DNA of 64,000 nt from Methanosarcina sp. KYL-1 (GCF_024372725.1 NZ_VOUA01000015.1:27283-91282); one strand, 5' to 3'; positions 16,774 through 25,362 are shown, counted from the first letter of the stretch. Numbers and translations: made by a program. Notes: a model not told the origin generated them from the sequence alone.

Positions 16774-18318
16774 TCACCTGAGCTTGAACCTGGACCCCAG
16801 CCCTTTCATAAAACCGCTGCCATTGCTGCCCGAATCCTGAACCGGGATCTTTGCTTCCTCTTTTCCGGGCCGTGGGGTTCCGGACTGCGGCGGCTGGTCC
16901 TGCATCCCCGAAACAGGTATCCCTAACAGGGCCCGGATTTCTCCTGTAAGGGCCTCGATTTCGGAAACCTCTGCAGTCCGGGTATCGTGCAGGAGGAGGG
17001 CCTCGTTCCTGTCAAGGGTAGAAAGCCAGATATTTGCCTCCATCAGGTCCCTGAGAAGTTCCCTTTCTTCATCCAGCCGCTGTTTTACCTGCCTTACCCG
17101 GCTTTCAAGGGACCGGAATTCCGTTCCGAAAACGTCCCTCTGGGCTGGAGGGAGTGTGTTTTTCCTGCCCGAAGCTGCCTGGAGGGAGTCAATTTCCCTG
17201 ACAAGGTTCTCATACGGGTAGATTCTGGAGTCCCCTTCCCTTTTGAGGGTATAACTGTGGTTTGGGTACGTGTTGTGGTGCGCTTCGATTTCCTGCCTGA
17301 GCCGGAATTCTTCCCCGCAGCTGTCGCAGGCGGCTCCGAGGGGGAGTTCGTTTTTCAGGGCGATGCTTAAGGCAGCCTTGAGGTCCTCTGCGTCCTGGCG
17401 GAGCTTTTCCGGGCTGACCCCGCCCGAGACCACAAGTTCGAAAACCGTTTTCCGGATGGTTTCCCTCTCCTCCGGCAGGTTCCAGAGCATGTGCTGGAGC
17501 AGCAGAGCCATCGTTCGGTCCACAGCCGGGCACCCGCTGCTGCAGGCTGCAACTTTCAGGACCCCGACGACCCTTTTCCAGCGCCTGTCCGAAATTTCGA
17601 TTTCCTGCAGCTGGAGGTTCCTCCGGAGTTCGGTTATGATCAGCTCGACGTCCGGGTCAACAGGCACTGACCTTGCGGCCTCCCTGAGTTTTTCGATTTC
17701 GGACACCGGGACCTGTACTTCCGGCGTGAAGTCTTCTGGAGTGCGGAAAAGGAGGTTCCTGAAGTTTTCGTCGTCCTGGATGTAGGCAAGCCTGTACCTG
17801 AAGAGGAAGCGGTCATAAAGGGCTTCAAGGCTTTCATCTTCTTCCGGAAGCTCATTGGATGCCCCGAATACCGAGAGCAGGGGCACTTCCACAATTTCCC
17901 TGCCATTATGGTATTTGCGCTCGTTAAGGATGGTCAGGAGACTGTTGAGAATCGCGCTGCTGGCCTTGAAGATCTCGTCCAGCAAAGCGACGTGGGCGGT
18001 CGGGAGGCAGCCGTCGATTCTCCTCCTGAATTCGTCTTCTTCCAGGGCTTTTAGGGAGAGGGGGCCGAAGATCTCTTCAGGGGTGGAAAAGCTGGTCAGG
18101 AGGTAATTGAAGAAATTCCCGCCCTCAATCGACTGGCAGATGTTTTTGGCAAGCTGGGTCTTTGCAGTCCCGGGGGGCCCCAGGAAGAGCAGGTTTTCCC
18201 CTGAAAGAACGGCAAGAAGGGAGCCGTTTATTTCGGCTTCACGCTCTTTGAAGTATTCCGTGAATGCGGATTTGATTTCGAGAAGAGTTTCTTTCAGGTT
18301 TTTGCCTCCCGGATGCAA
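16774..18318 (-). CDS. ravA: RavA-like MoxR-family AAA+ ATPase
   Basis: About 514 residues. Walker A GPPGTAKT (47-54), pore-side block FSTPEEIFGPLSLKALEEDEFRRRIDGCLP, Walker B LLDEIF (112-117), ILNSLLTILNERKYHNG, sensor GASNELPEEDESLEALYDRFLFRYRL: a close match in layout to E. coli RavA. A C-terminal lid and helical LARA-like region follow, then a Pro/Gly-rich tail. The start is uncertain: the frame begins at a TTG (18318), but the best GGGAGG lies downstream of it and 7 nt before an in-frame CTG at 18297. Likely functions with the VWA protein downstream. Confidence 0.85.
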   Translation of the reverse strand: MHPGGKNLKETLLEIKSAFTEYFKEREAEINGSLLAVLSGENLLFLGPPGTAKTQLAKNICQSIEGGNFFNYLLTSFSTPEEIFGPLSLKALEEDEFRRRIDGCLPTAHVALLDEIFKASSAILNSLLTILNERKYHNGREIVEVPLLSVFGASNELPEEDESLEALYDRFLFRYRLAYIQDDENFRNLLFRTPEDFTPEVQVPVSEIEKLREAARSVPVDPDVELIITELRRNLQLQEIEISDRRWKRVVGVLKVAACSSGCPAVDRTMALLLQHMLWNLPEERETIRKTVFELVVSGGVSPEKLRQDAEDLKAALSIALKNELPLGAACDSCGEEFRLRQEIEAHHNTYPNHSYTLKREGDSRIYPYENLVREIDSLQAASGRKNTLPPAQRDVFGTEFRSLESRVRQVKQRLDEERELLRDLMEANIWLSTLDRNEALLLHDTRTAEVSEIEALTGEIRALLGIPVSGMQDQPPQSGTPRPGKEEAKIPVQDSGSNGSGFMKGLGSRFKLR

Positions 18319-19225
18319 GCCATTTGTAAACTAAAATTAATTTTTCGCGGCAATTTTTCTAAAGTCTTTAGCATGATTCTATTTTAAACCTTCCAATTCT
18401 GTTTTTCGTTTCGGGAAATTATTGCCCCTGCAACCGTACCTCGTTAGTTCTCTTCGTTTTTACATGGTTATTTACATGTCATTTTTTATTCAGTTGAGCA
18501 AAAAACCTTTTTCGATTTGCGTTTCAGGTAACGACGCTCTCACCGGTTAGCTTACTGACCGGCCTTTTCCATAAAATGCATATGTGTAAGCAAAAGAGTA
18601 GCAAAATTACTGAAAAGTGTAGTGTGAGAACTGAATAAGTATACTGAGGGCTTAAAGAGGGCATTGCGATGACCTAATAGGGCATTGTGGTGACTGTGAA
18701 GGACATTTCGATGACCTAAAAGGGCATTGGGATGACTGTGAAGGGCATTGAGATGATGGAATTAATATTTCCGAAAAAACAGGGAATAAATTTGAAATTA
18801 GTGCTCCAATCCTCAAAAACCGGGAAATATTCTTTTTAAGATCTCTTTTCATTTCTTTTTGGGCAGGCGCCGCCAGGCAAGTTGGCGGAGTTTTTCCTCT
18901 TACACCTGGACTGAAAAACGGTTTCCGGGGTCAAAGGAAGTATTATTTGTCAGGGCAGGTTTCGGGAGTAATATTAACCGAGAATAATGGACCACCAAGG
19001 GTAAAATGACCAATAAAAGTAGATGGAAAGTTTTTTCTTAACATCCAGAGTAAATTACCCTTTGTTGACTATATTTTAACAAACGTGTCTATAATATGAA
19101 AAAACTTAAGTACAATGCTCCGGTATTTTCTAATGTCTACAATCTTAAAGAAATTACTATTGTATCAATTTAAAATTGCGTTAAATGGAAATCGTGCATC
19201 TGCAGGTTTTAGTTTCATTAAAGTA
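18319..19225. other. Intergenic region with a 21 bp tandem repeat
   Basis: Apart from the tandem repeat at 18659-18758, no gene is visible. GC-rich palindromic stretches around 18540-18560 (GGTTAGCTTACTGACC) may form hairpins. AT-rich TATA-like boxes near 19070-19100 would serve the NosD-like gene downstream. Confidence 0.5.
18659..18758. repeat. 21 bp tandem repeat, about 4.7 copies
   Basis: Units begin GGGCATTG or GGACATTT and continue with an alternating tail GATGACCTAATA or GATGACTGTGAA. Starts at 18659, 18680, 18701, 18722 and 18743. The 21-base period keeps reading frames open (a Ser-Gln-Cys-Pro repeat on the minus strand) but no ribosome site supports translation. Confidence 0.85.
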
Positions 19226-20821
19226 ATGGGGATTGGTATTTTGGAGACATTCCGTAAAATTATTCTGGCAACAATTACACTGGCTGTCATGGCACTGGCA
19301 TGCGGGACTGCATCTGCCGGCACTTTAACGGTGGATGCTAACGGGGAAGCGGATTTTACTACAATACAGGAAGCAGTTGACTTCGCAAAAGAAGGAGACA
19401 CAATCCTTGTAATGCCCGGGAAGTATGTTGAAAACGTGCATATCGGCAAGCCTTTGAGTATTATTTCGGAGGCAGGAGCTCCGGAAGGAACGGTTGTTGA
19501 GGCTGCAGACAGAAGGGACCACGTTTTTCATATAAGCGCTGATAACGTCAACATTAGTGGCTTTACCCTTCAGGGCGCGAAAAATGAAGATGACCTAATA
19601 GCCGGGATTTACATGGACAACGTCGAGAAAAATACAATCCGGGGCAATATCCTTTCAGGCAACTATTACGGGATTTACCTTAAGAAGTCTCGTCAAAATT
19701 CATTAAGTGAAAATCTTGCTTCCAATAACAAATACGGGCTTATTCTTTGTGTTTCAAGCGGTGAAAACGTTCTTAGCAGGAACAGGATTTCGGACAATTC
19801 CTACGGGGTTTACCTGGAAACTGCTTGCAATAACAATGTCCTTACCGGAAATACCGTCTGTTCAAACAGGGAAGCCGGAGTCCTGGTGGTCTCTTCCAGC
19901 TGTACCGACCTGAACAGCAATAACATTTCCTCAAATCCAAAGGTAGGAATTGAATTAGATAGTTCAAGGGGGAACAATATATCCAATAATTCCGTCTCTG
20001 GAAACGAAAAGGGGATCTTAATCTCTCTTTCCGGCGATAACCGGATAACCGGAAATTCCGTGAACTCAAACAGCGTGTGCGGCCTGCAGCTTGGAGGCAG
20101 CGCGGAGCGCAATACCATAGAAGATAATAGTTTTTACGAAAATAAGGATGGTATTTTCATAGCTTATTTCGCCAGGTATAATACGGTTACCAGTAACATT
20201 GTGTTGAACAACGACAGGGGCATTTACCTGACCGGGCACAGCGATTACAATGAGGTACTGGAAAACACCGTATCTTCAAATTCTTTTGGTTTCTATGTGG
20301 AATACTGCAAAGAAAACGTGCTGAAAGGCAACATGGTAACCAGTAACACAGATCGCGGGATCCTGCTCACTGAGAGTTTTGACAACGTCATCTATAACAA
20401 TTATTTCAACAACACAAAGAATGCGGCAGAGGACAAAAGCAACATCTGGAACACCACAAAAACCGCAGGTACGAACATAGCAGGGGGTTCATACCTGGGA
20501 GGAAATTGCTGGGCATCTCCTGAGAGAAATGGTTTTTCACAGGCCTGTGAGGATGTGGATGGAGACGGCATTTGTGACTTCCCTTATATGGTTGAGGATA
20601 CTGATTCCGACGCTGATGAACTTGCACTCGTTTACAGCCCTAACATCGATTCACTGATTCAAGAAAAGGTGATTATTCCAGAAGTTGCAGAAAACGAGAG
20701 TGAAGCAAAGGGAGCCAGTGAGGAAAAGGAAGAGGCGGAAAAAGCACCTCTGGGCCCTGCTTATCCCTTAGGAGTTTTGTTGATAGCTTTCTTCTTTTCG
20801 GACAGAAAGAGAAACAGATGA
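19226..20821 (+). CDS. Secreted NosD-like right-handed beta-helix surface protein
   Basis: About 531 residues if started at the ATG at 19226 (a TTG at 19241 after GGGGATT is also possible; an upstream ATG at 19115 adds residues before the signal peptide). The N-terminus is a signal peptide ending at ...ALACGTASAG. Then come GEADFTTIQEAVDFAKEGDTILVMPGKY, the start of a periplasmic copper-binding/NosD-type beta-helix, and many repeats of the type NxISxNxxGIxL, each a turn of a parallel helix. An acidic linker and a membrane anchor (PLGVLLIAFFFSDRKRNR) end the protein. Likely displayed on the S-layer; a polysaccharide ligand or substrate is inferred from the fold, not shown. Monocistronic. Confidence 0.85.
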   Translation: MGIGILETFRKIILATITLAVMALACGTASAGTLTVDANGEADFTTIQEAVDFAKEGDTILVMPGKYVENVHIGKPLSIISEAGAPEGTVVEAADRRDHVFHISADNVNISGFTLQGAKNEDDLIAGIYMDNVEKNTIRGNILSGNYYGIYLKKSRQNSLSENLASNNKYGLILCVSSGENVLSRNRISDNSYGVYLETACNNNVLTGNTVCSNREAGVLVVSSSCTDLNSNNISSNPKVGIELDSSRGNNISNNSVSGNEKGILISLSGDNRITGNSVNSNSVCGLQLGGSAERNTIEDNSFYENKDGIFIAYFARYNTVTSNIVLNNDRGIYLTGHSDYNEVLENTVSSNSFGFYVEYCKENVLKGNMVTSNTDRGILLTESFDNVIYNNYFNNTKNAAEDKSNIWNTTKTAGTNIAGGSYLGGNCWASPERNGFSQACEDVDGDGICDFPYMVEDTDSDADELALVYSPNIDSLIQEKVIIPEVAENESEAKGASEEKEEAEKAPLGPAYPLGVLLIAFFFSDRKRNR

Positions 20822-21281
20822 ATCGTTAACTGATTATGAAAATAAGGAATGGAAGTAAAAATATGGCCTGAAAAGGTTAAGAATTTTTAAGCACAAACAT
20901 GCTAAAATTTTGATCAACTCAATACCCCTCTTTTTTTTTATTTCCCGTAGTTGATAAGTCAAATTTGGATTCATGTGAGTCCCTACATTGGGCCAGGTTT
21001 GAGTGCTTGCTACATGGAAAACGAAGATTTTCGGTAATATTTCTACTTTTTTGCCTGTTAATTTTTAGGGAAAGGCCGGCCGACTTTGCGGCCGGTGAGA
21101 GCTCGGGGTTCTGCAAACCAATGGTTCCAGGGGGGGCCGGTTGATTGACTCAAAAATAAGATACATGGGAACCCGGTGCAGAGCGAAGATTGCGGCTTCT
21201 TTTCCAGAGAGCCTATGTGTAAAGTTTTTATACTAAAAGCACTAATGACTGATTAGTCAATCTTATATTGAGAGTTCAAAC
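20822..21281. other. Intergenic region upstream of tetR
   Basis: Contains a long T tract at 20929-20939 that may end transcription of the NosD-like gene, and the promoter and operator of tetR at the right end (listed). No gene seen. Confidence 0.5.
21246..21259. promoter_or_regulatory. TetR operator 1 (tetR promoter)
   Basis: Inverted repeat TGACT-GATT-AGTCA. The palindrome lies 20 to 30 bp after the TATA-like box TTTTTATACT (21226-21235) and 22 bases before the tetR ATG, thus over the expected transcription start. Autorepression is the natural reading. Confidence 0.75.
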
Positions 21282-21857
21282 ATGGATCAGCAGGTCAAGG
21301 ACAAAAAAACTGCAATCATGGACGCGGCCCTGAAGCTCTTTACGGAAAGGGGTTTTCACGGCACATCCACCGCCCAGATTTCAAAGGAGGCGGGGGTTGC
21401 CACAGGCACCCTTTTCAACTACTTCCCAACCAAGGAAGACCTGATAAACAGCCTGTATTTCGAAGTGAAAGGAAAACTAAGCCGCCGCATGGGGAAAGAT
21501 ATCCAGGCACAGAGTGCGTTCCAGGATAAATTAAAGAAATTATGGTATAATTTGATCGAATGGGGATTGAACAATCAGGACGATTTTCTTTTTGTCGGGC
21601 AGTTCTGTTCTTCCCCTTACATATCGAACTATACGCGTGAAGAAGTAATGAAAGAGTACGTCTTCCTTCATGACCTTGTGGAGGAAGGAATAGCAAGTGG
21701 CGAGATCAGAGATTATTCCGGAGGACTGATCATTGGAATGTTCTATGAGTCCAGCAGGACGGTAGTGAACTTTATCCTTTCATCAGGTCCAGAGGACAAA
21801 AATAAGGTTATAGAGGATGGATTCCGGATTATCTGGAGGGGTCTGGCCAAAAATTAA
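21282..21857 (+). CDS. TetR-family transcriptional regulator
   Basis: 191 residues. The N-terminal helix-turn-helix is standard: MDAALKLFTERGFHGTSTAQISKEAGVATGTLFNYFPTKEDLI. The rest is an alpha-helical ligand-binding and dimer domain without recognisable ligand motif. A palindrome at its own promoter and copies of the same palindrome before the cupin, hydrolase and aldo/keto reductase genes point to a local regulon. TetR proteins usually repress and leave the DNA on binding a small ligand; the ligand here is unknown, perhaps an electrophile or quinone given the genes controlled. Confidence 0.9.
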   Translation: MDQQVKDKKTAIMDAALKLFTERGFHGTSTAQISKEAGVATGTLFNYFPTKEDLINSLYFEVKGKLSRRMGKDIQAQSAFQDKLKKLWYNLIEWGLNNQDDFLFVGQFCSSPYISNYTREEVMKEYVFLHDLVEEGIASGEIRDYSGGLIIGMFYESSRTVVNFILSSGPEDKNKVIEDGFRIIWRGLAKN

Positions 21858-21874
21858 TTTTTTTCATCTCAGAG

Positions 21875-21892
21875 TGAGTGAGTAGTCACTCA
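21875..21892. promoter_or_regulatory. Inverted repeat 2 (TetR operator variant)
   Basis: TGAGTGA-GTAG-TCACTCA: 7 bp arms and a 4 bp centre. It resembles the TGACT/AGTCA operators but has GTGA/TCAC in the arms, directly after the tetR stop codon. Confidence 0.6.
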
Positions 21893-21907
21893 TTACGGTT
21901 TTAGGGT

Positions 21908-21921
21908 AGTGAGTAGTCACT
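21908..21921. promoter_or_regulatory. Inverted repeat 3 (TetR operator variant)
   Basis: AGTGA-GTAG-TCACT, 30 bases (about three helical turns) after the previous palindrome and with the same centre, so the two could bind a dimer pair. It lies before the remnants of the permease. Confidence 0.6.
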
Positions 21922-22021
21922 CTTTGGTGTTTTAAGAGCTTTGCCCACTTCCCGGATAAGCAGGAGATCAAAGACAACATTGAGGCCCTTCTTGACGATT
22001 AAACATAATTAGTAACTTTAG

Positions 22022-22258
22022 ATAGGTGTGCCCTTATACGTATGTGGCGGAGGAACCATTCCTTTGCTGCTGGAATGGTTGCGGCATGGCATGAGTATGG
22101 GTGCAGCAGCAGCGTTTATGATAACCGGGCCAGCAACAAAGATCACGAATCTTGGTGCTGTGAAAATTGTTCTTGGTTCTCGGCAATTCAGTATCTACCT
22201 GTTATTCACAATTCTGTTTGCAATTACAACAGGGCTTATTATAGATCTTTCTCTGTAA
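22022..22258 (+). pseudogene. C-terminal remnant of a YraQ/DUF318-type permease
   Basis: The frame begins after an in-frame stop at 22019-22021 and reads YVCGGGTIPLLLEWLRHG, GAAAAFMITGPATKITNLGAV and a final membrane segment: the end of a DUF318 (YraQ-like) permease, normally 300 residues. The N-terminal two-thirds are missing, so it cannot be a functional transporter. A GTG at 22028 lacks a ribosome site. Confidence 0.7.
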
Positions 22259-22280
22259 TATCTTGTTATTGGAGCTATAC

Positions 22281-23453
22281 ATGCTGTTTAGAAAAATTGG
22301 TGTTCTTGTGGTTGAAAGAGCAAAAAAGATCAAACTCAAAAAGATCGTATTACATTTATTCTTCTTTTTGATTCTATTTTGTGCAGGTCTTATATTATTC
22401 ATGAATATAGACCCGGCTTTCGGTGGGAATCCAACGACAGAACAAAAAGAAACGTATCAACAATCAAGTAATTATGTTGATGGACATTTTATAAATGAAG
22501 TGCCTACAAGGGTATTCGTTGATGCATCAGATAATCCATCAGCAAATGATCCTTCTACTTATGAGGTCACGGACCGTGAGCCTGCGGGTCCAATCCCTGT
22601 TTCTGCGATCGACTGGAATCAAATAGAAAGCGAGAATGATAGTTTGACCTGGTTAGGTCATTCTGCTTTTCTGCTTAGCACTGATAACAAAAAATTATTG
22701 CTTGATCCTATGCTGAGTCCTGTTGCCTCTCCGGTTTCATTTGTGGGAATTGAAAGATACGAATATAGTGAGGATATCATGCTGAATCTCATTGATGAAA
22801 TGCCGCTTATTGATGCAGTTTTTATTACACATGACCATTACGACCACTTAGATTACCAATCCATTGTAAGGCTAAACAGTAAAGTATCGCATTTCTTTGT
22901 TCCTCTCGGGTGCAGTGCCCATCTGATCCGATGGGGTATTCCGGAAGAGAAGATCACGGAACTCAACTGGTGGGAAGAAACGGAGTATCAGGGCTTGACC
23001 GTTGCTTTGGCACCATCCAGACATGGTTCCGGAAGAGATCCATTCAGTATTGATACCACATTATGGGGTGGATGGGTCATCCTGGGAAATAAAACTCGAA
23101 TATATACCAGTGGAGACGGTGGATACGGTCCGCATTTTAAGGAGATCGGGAACCAATACGGACCTTTTGATATAACCTTAATCGAAGGTGCCCAATACGA
23201 TCGTAACTGGCCGGATATCCATATGGTACCGGAACAATCAGTGCAGGCTAATCTGGATGTAAATGGGGAGACCATGATGCTGATGCATTGGGGAGCATTT
23301 ACATTAGCTAATCACGGTTGGAATGAACCAATAGAAAGGGCGTTGGAAGAAGCAAACGAAAGAGACGTAAACATAATTGCCCCGAAAATCGGTGAAACTG
23401 TTCTATTAGATTCAGACCTGCACATGCCTCCAACTCCTTGGTGGGATTTTTGA
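22281..23453 (+). CDS. Membrane-anchored MBL-fold metallo-hydrolase (UlaG/RomA-like)
   Basis: 390 residues from the ATG at 22281, which has GGAG eight bases upstream. A basic N-terminus and a membrane helix (21-43) anchor the enzyme; the catalytic part begins SLTWLGHSAFLLST and holds the zinc motif THDHYDHLD (H184, D185, H186, D188, H189), SRHGSGRDP, IYTSGDGGYG and MLMHWGAF. This is the lipid/lactonase-type subfamily related to NAPE-phospholipase D and UlaG. In the regulon context, a role in handling a lactone or lipid product of stress is possible, but the substrate is unknown. Confidence 0.85.
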   Translation: MLFRKIGVLVVERAKKIKLKKIVLHLFFFLILFCAGLILFMNIDPAFGGNPTTEQKETYQQSSNYVDGHFINEVPTRVFVDASDNPSANDPSTYEVTDREPAGPIPVSAIDWNQIESENDSLTWLGHSAFLLSTDNKKLLLDPMLSPVASPVSFVGIERYEYSEDIMLNLIDEMPLIDAVFITHDHYDHLDYQSIVRLNSKVSHFFVPLGCSAHLIRWGIPEEKITELNWWEETEYQGLTVALAPSRHGSGRDPFSIDTTLWGGWVILGNKTRIYTSGDGGYGPHFKEIGNQYGPFDITLIEGAQYDRNWPDIHMVPEQSVQANLDVNGETMMLMHWGAFTLANHGWNEPIERALEEANERDVNIIAPKIGETVLLDSDLHMPPTPWWDF

Positions 23454-23456
23454 AAG

Positions 23457-23550
23457 AGCATTATCTATGGAGATGGTGCCTGGAATGTGGGAGATATTAG
23501 AGGAAGCAGAGTAATGAAACCGGGATATGAATTCGAAAAGCGGTTTGATA
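23457..23550 (+). pseudogene. 3' remnant of an iron-sulfur flavoprotein gene
   Basis: The frame reads IIYGDGAWNVGDIRGSRVMKPGYEF, nearly the same as IIYGTGAWNIGDIKGSKAMEQAYEM at the end of the intact iron-sulfur flavoprotein gene 1.7 kb downstream. DNA similarity continues past the stop position. Only the last 30 codons remain. Confidence 0.75.
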
Positions 23551-23652
23551 GAAGGAGAAGAATCCAGGCATGTTGGAAAATTACTTTTCAATTTTTTACA
23601 TTCTGCCTTTCTTTGTATGGCTTACTTTTATATATCATTAAATCTTATATAA

Positions 23653-23666
23653 TGACTGATCAGTCA
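23653..23666. promoter_or_regulatory. TetR operator 4 (cupin promoter)
   Basis: TGACTGATCAGTCA, a perfect 14 bp palindrome. It follows a TATA-like box (TTTTATATATC, near 23627) by about 20 bp and lies 36 bases before the cupin ATG, so repression of this gene by binding at the start site is likely. Confidence 0.75.
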
Positions 23667-23702
23667 CTCATAGCAGTCGATCGAGATAAGGAGGACAAAA
23701 AT

Positions 23703-24149
23703 ATGGACAAATCAAACGATTTAAGTGAAAGCGTGATCTTCCCGAAAGGAGAAGAACTTCCTGAATTTTTAAGCAAATATTTTACAGGTAAAGTATGGGT
23801 TAGCATGCTGGTTGGAAGGGATAATGAATTTAATTGCCCCATCGGCAATGTAACATTCGAACCCGGATGCATAAATAACTGGCATAAGCATCCGGGAGGT
23901 CAGATTCTGTTAGTAACAGGCGGACGCGGTTACTATCAGGAGGAAGGAAAGCCTGCAAGGGAACTTAAACCTGGCGATGTAGTGACAATAGCACCGGATG
24001 TAAAGCACTGGCATGGAGCAGCACATGACAGCTGGTTCGTACACCTTTCCGTTGAGACAAATGCAAACGCAGGCCCGGCAGAATGGCTGGAACCCGTAAC
24101 TGATGAAGAATATCTCGCTTTGAAAGATAACGGTAACAACAATTTATGA
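23703..24149 (+). CDS. Cupin-domain protein
   Basis: 148 residues from the ATG at 23703, which has a strong AAGGAGG ribosome site; longer versions of the frame run through the remnant flavoprotein sequence and operator and are not credible. Single cupin barrel: WHKHPGGQILLVTGGRGYYQEEGKPARELKPGDVV contains both cupin motifs with metal-binding His61, His63, then HWHGA near residue 102-106. Metal-binding cupins of this type (carboxymuconolactone decarboxylase-like neighbours) are often in quinone or stress operons. It is followed by the flavodoxin gene with a 17 nt gap. Confidence 0.88.
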   Translation: MDKSNDLSESVIFPKGEELPEFLSKYFTGKVWVSMLVGRDNEFNCPIGNVTFEPGCINNWHKHPGGQILLVTGGRGYYQEEGKPARELKPGDVVTIAPDVKHWHGAAHDSWFVHLSVETNANAGPAEWLEPVTDEEYLALKDNGNNNL

Positions 24150-24166
24150 AAGGCGAGGGGCAAGAA

Positions 24167-24706
24167 ATGACGAATTTGAAAGAAGAAAAATGTCTGGTAG
24201 CCTATTTTTCACGTGAGGGGAATAACTACGTTAGTGGAAAGATCGTGAATTTGCCAGTAGGTAACACAAAAGTAGTAGCCGACATGATCCGGGAAATAAC
24301 AGGAAGCGATGTTTTCCGTATTGATACAGTAAGGTCTTACCCCAAGGATTATACTGCAACCACCAACGTGGCAAAAAAGGAATTGAATGAAAATGCCAGA
24401 CCTGAACTTTCCAGCCATGTGGAAAACATGGACTCTTATAACGTGATATTCCTGGGTTATCCTAACTGGTGGGGAACGATGCCGATGCCGGTGTTTACAT
24501 TTCTGGAAGAATATGATTTTTCGGGAAAAACTATTGTTCCATTTTGTACACATGAAGGAAGCGGAATAGGCCGCAGTGAAAAAGATATTGCAAAACTTTG
24601 TCCGAAAGCAACACTTTTGGAAGGGCTCTCTGTCCATGGCTCTCGTGTAAGTGATGCAAAAAAGGATGTTGCAGATTGGTTAAATAAAACTGGTATAATT
24701 TCGTAA
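24167..24706 (+). CDS. Flavodoxin-family protein
   Basis: 179 residues. The ATG at 24167 has GAGGGG six bases upstream. N-terminal LVAYFSREGNN is the FMN phosphate loop of a flavodoxin, with an insertion (YVSGKIVNLPVGNT) before the Ala-rich helix; YNVIFLGYPNWWGTMPMPVFTFLEEYDFSGKTIVPFCTHEGSG matches the flavodoxin_4 family and contains the ring-stacking Trp pair. Likely an electron carrier or FMN-dependent reductase; it sits in the TetR-linked redox cluster with the iron-sulfur flavoprotein gene 27 nt downstream. Confidence 0.88.
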   Translation: MTNLKEEKCLVAYFSREGNNYVSGKIVNLPVGNTKVVADMIREITGSDVFRIDTVRSYPKDYTATTNVAKKELNENARPELSSHVENMDSYNVIFLGYPNWWGTMPMPVFTFLEEYDFSGKTIVPFCTHEGSGIGRSEKDIAKLCPKATLLEGLSVHGSRVSDAKKDVADWLNKTGIIS

Positions 24707-24733
24707 ACTGCCCTGTGTATGGAGATAATTTCA

Positions 24734-25273
24734 ATGAGTAAGAAAGTATTGATACTGTCCGCCAGTCCGAGGAAAGGCGGAAACTCCGATCTGTTGTGCG
24801 ATCAATTTATGCTTGGAGCAAAAGAAGCAGATAATCAGACGGAAAAAATCTTTTTGAGAAACAAAACGATCAATTACTGCACAGGATGCGGAACCTGTTT
24901 TAATATGGAAGAAAGCTGCCCCCAAAAAGACGACATGGCTGAAGTCCTTGAGAAAATGATTGAGGCAGACGTGATCGTAATGGCTACGCCGGTGTACTTC
25001 TACACAATGAATGGTCAAATGAAGACTCTAATTGACCGCACCTGTTCCCGTTACACAGAAATCAGCGATAAGGATTTTTATTTTATTGCGACGGCAGCCG
25101 ATGATAGTAAGCAGGCAATGGAGAGAACTTTTGAAGGATTCCGTGGATTTACTTCCTGCCTTGAAGGAGCAAAGGAAAAGGGTATTATCTATGGAACTGG
25201 CGCCTGGAACATCGGAGACATCAAAGGAAGCAAAGCAATGGAACAGGCATATGAAATGGGGAAAGCGATTTGA
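24734..25273 (+). CDS. Iron-sulfur flavoprotein (Isf-like), NADPH-dependent FMN reductase fold
   Basis: 179 residues from the ATG at 24734 with GGAG upstream. N-terminal LILSASPRKGGNSD binds FMN; residues 49-62 carry C-x2-C-x2-C-x6-C (CTGCGTC...C), the compact [4Fe-4S] motif of Isf from Methanosarcina thermophila. PVYFYTMNGQMKTLIDR forms the flavin-binding loop. Family members pass electrons from ferredoxin to O2 or peroxides, so protection against oxygen fits. The last part is duplicated as a remnant at 23457-23550. Confidence 0.88.
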   Translation: MSKKVLILSASPRKGGNSDLLCDQFMLGAKEADNQTEKIFLRNKTINYCTGCGTCFNMEESCPQKDDMAEVLEKMIEADVIVMATPVYFYTMNGQMKTLIDRTCSRYTEISDKDFYFIATAADDSKQAMERTFEGFRGFTSCLEGAKEKGIIYGTGAWNIGDIKGSKAMEQAYEMGKAI

Positions 25274-25362
25274 TTTGGAAGAAGGAACAATGAGCAGAGC
25301 AGGATTATGTGAACAGAGATTTGAAGAATTATCTGAGAGGTCTAACTAAAATCAAATTTTTT

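Larger units (their letters stand above)
21858..22280. other. Degraded region with two palindromes and gene remnants
   Basis: Holds two inverted repeats (21875-21892 and 21908-21921), a coding-like tail of about 24 codons ending at a TAA at 22000-22002 (SFAHFPDKQEIKDNIEALLDD), and the C-terminal end of a permease (22022-22258). It looks like the junk left after loss of one or two genes that once belonged to the TetR regulon. Confidence 0.55.

Noticed and set aside
23487..23702. Long N-terminal extension of the cupin protein
   Set aside because: The extension translates a flavoprotein remnant, a TATA box and an operator; the ATG at 23703 has the strong AAGGAGG.
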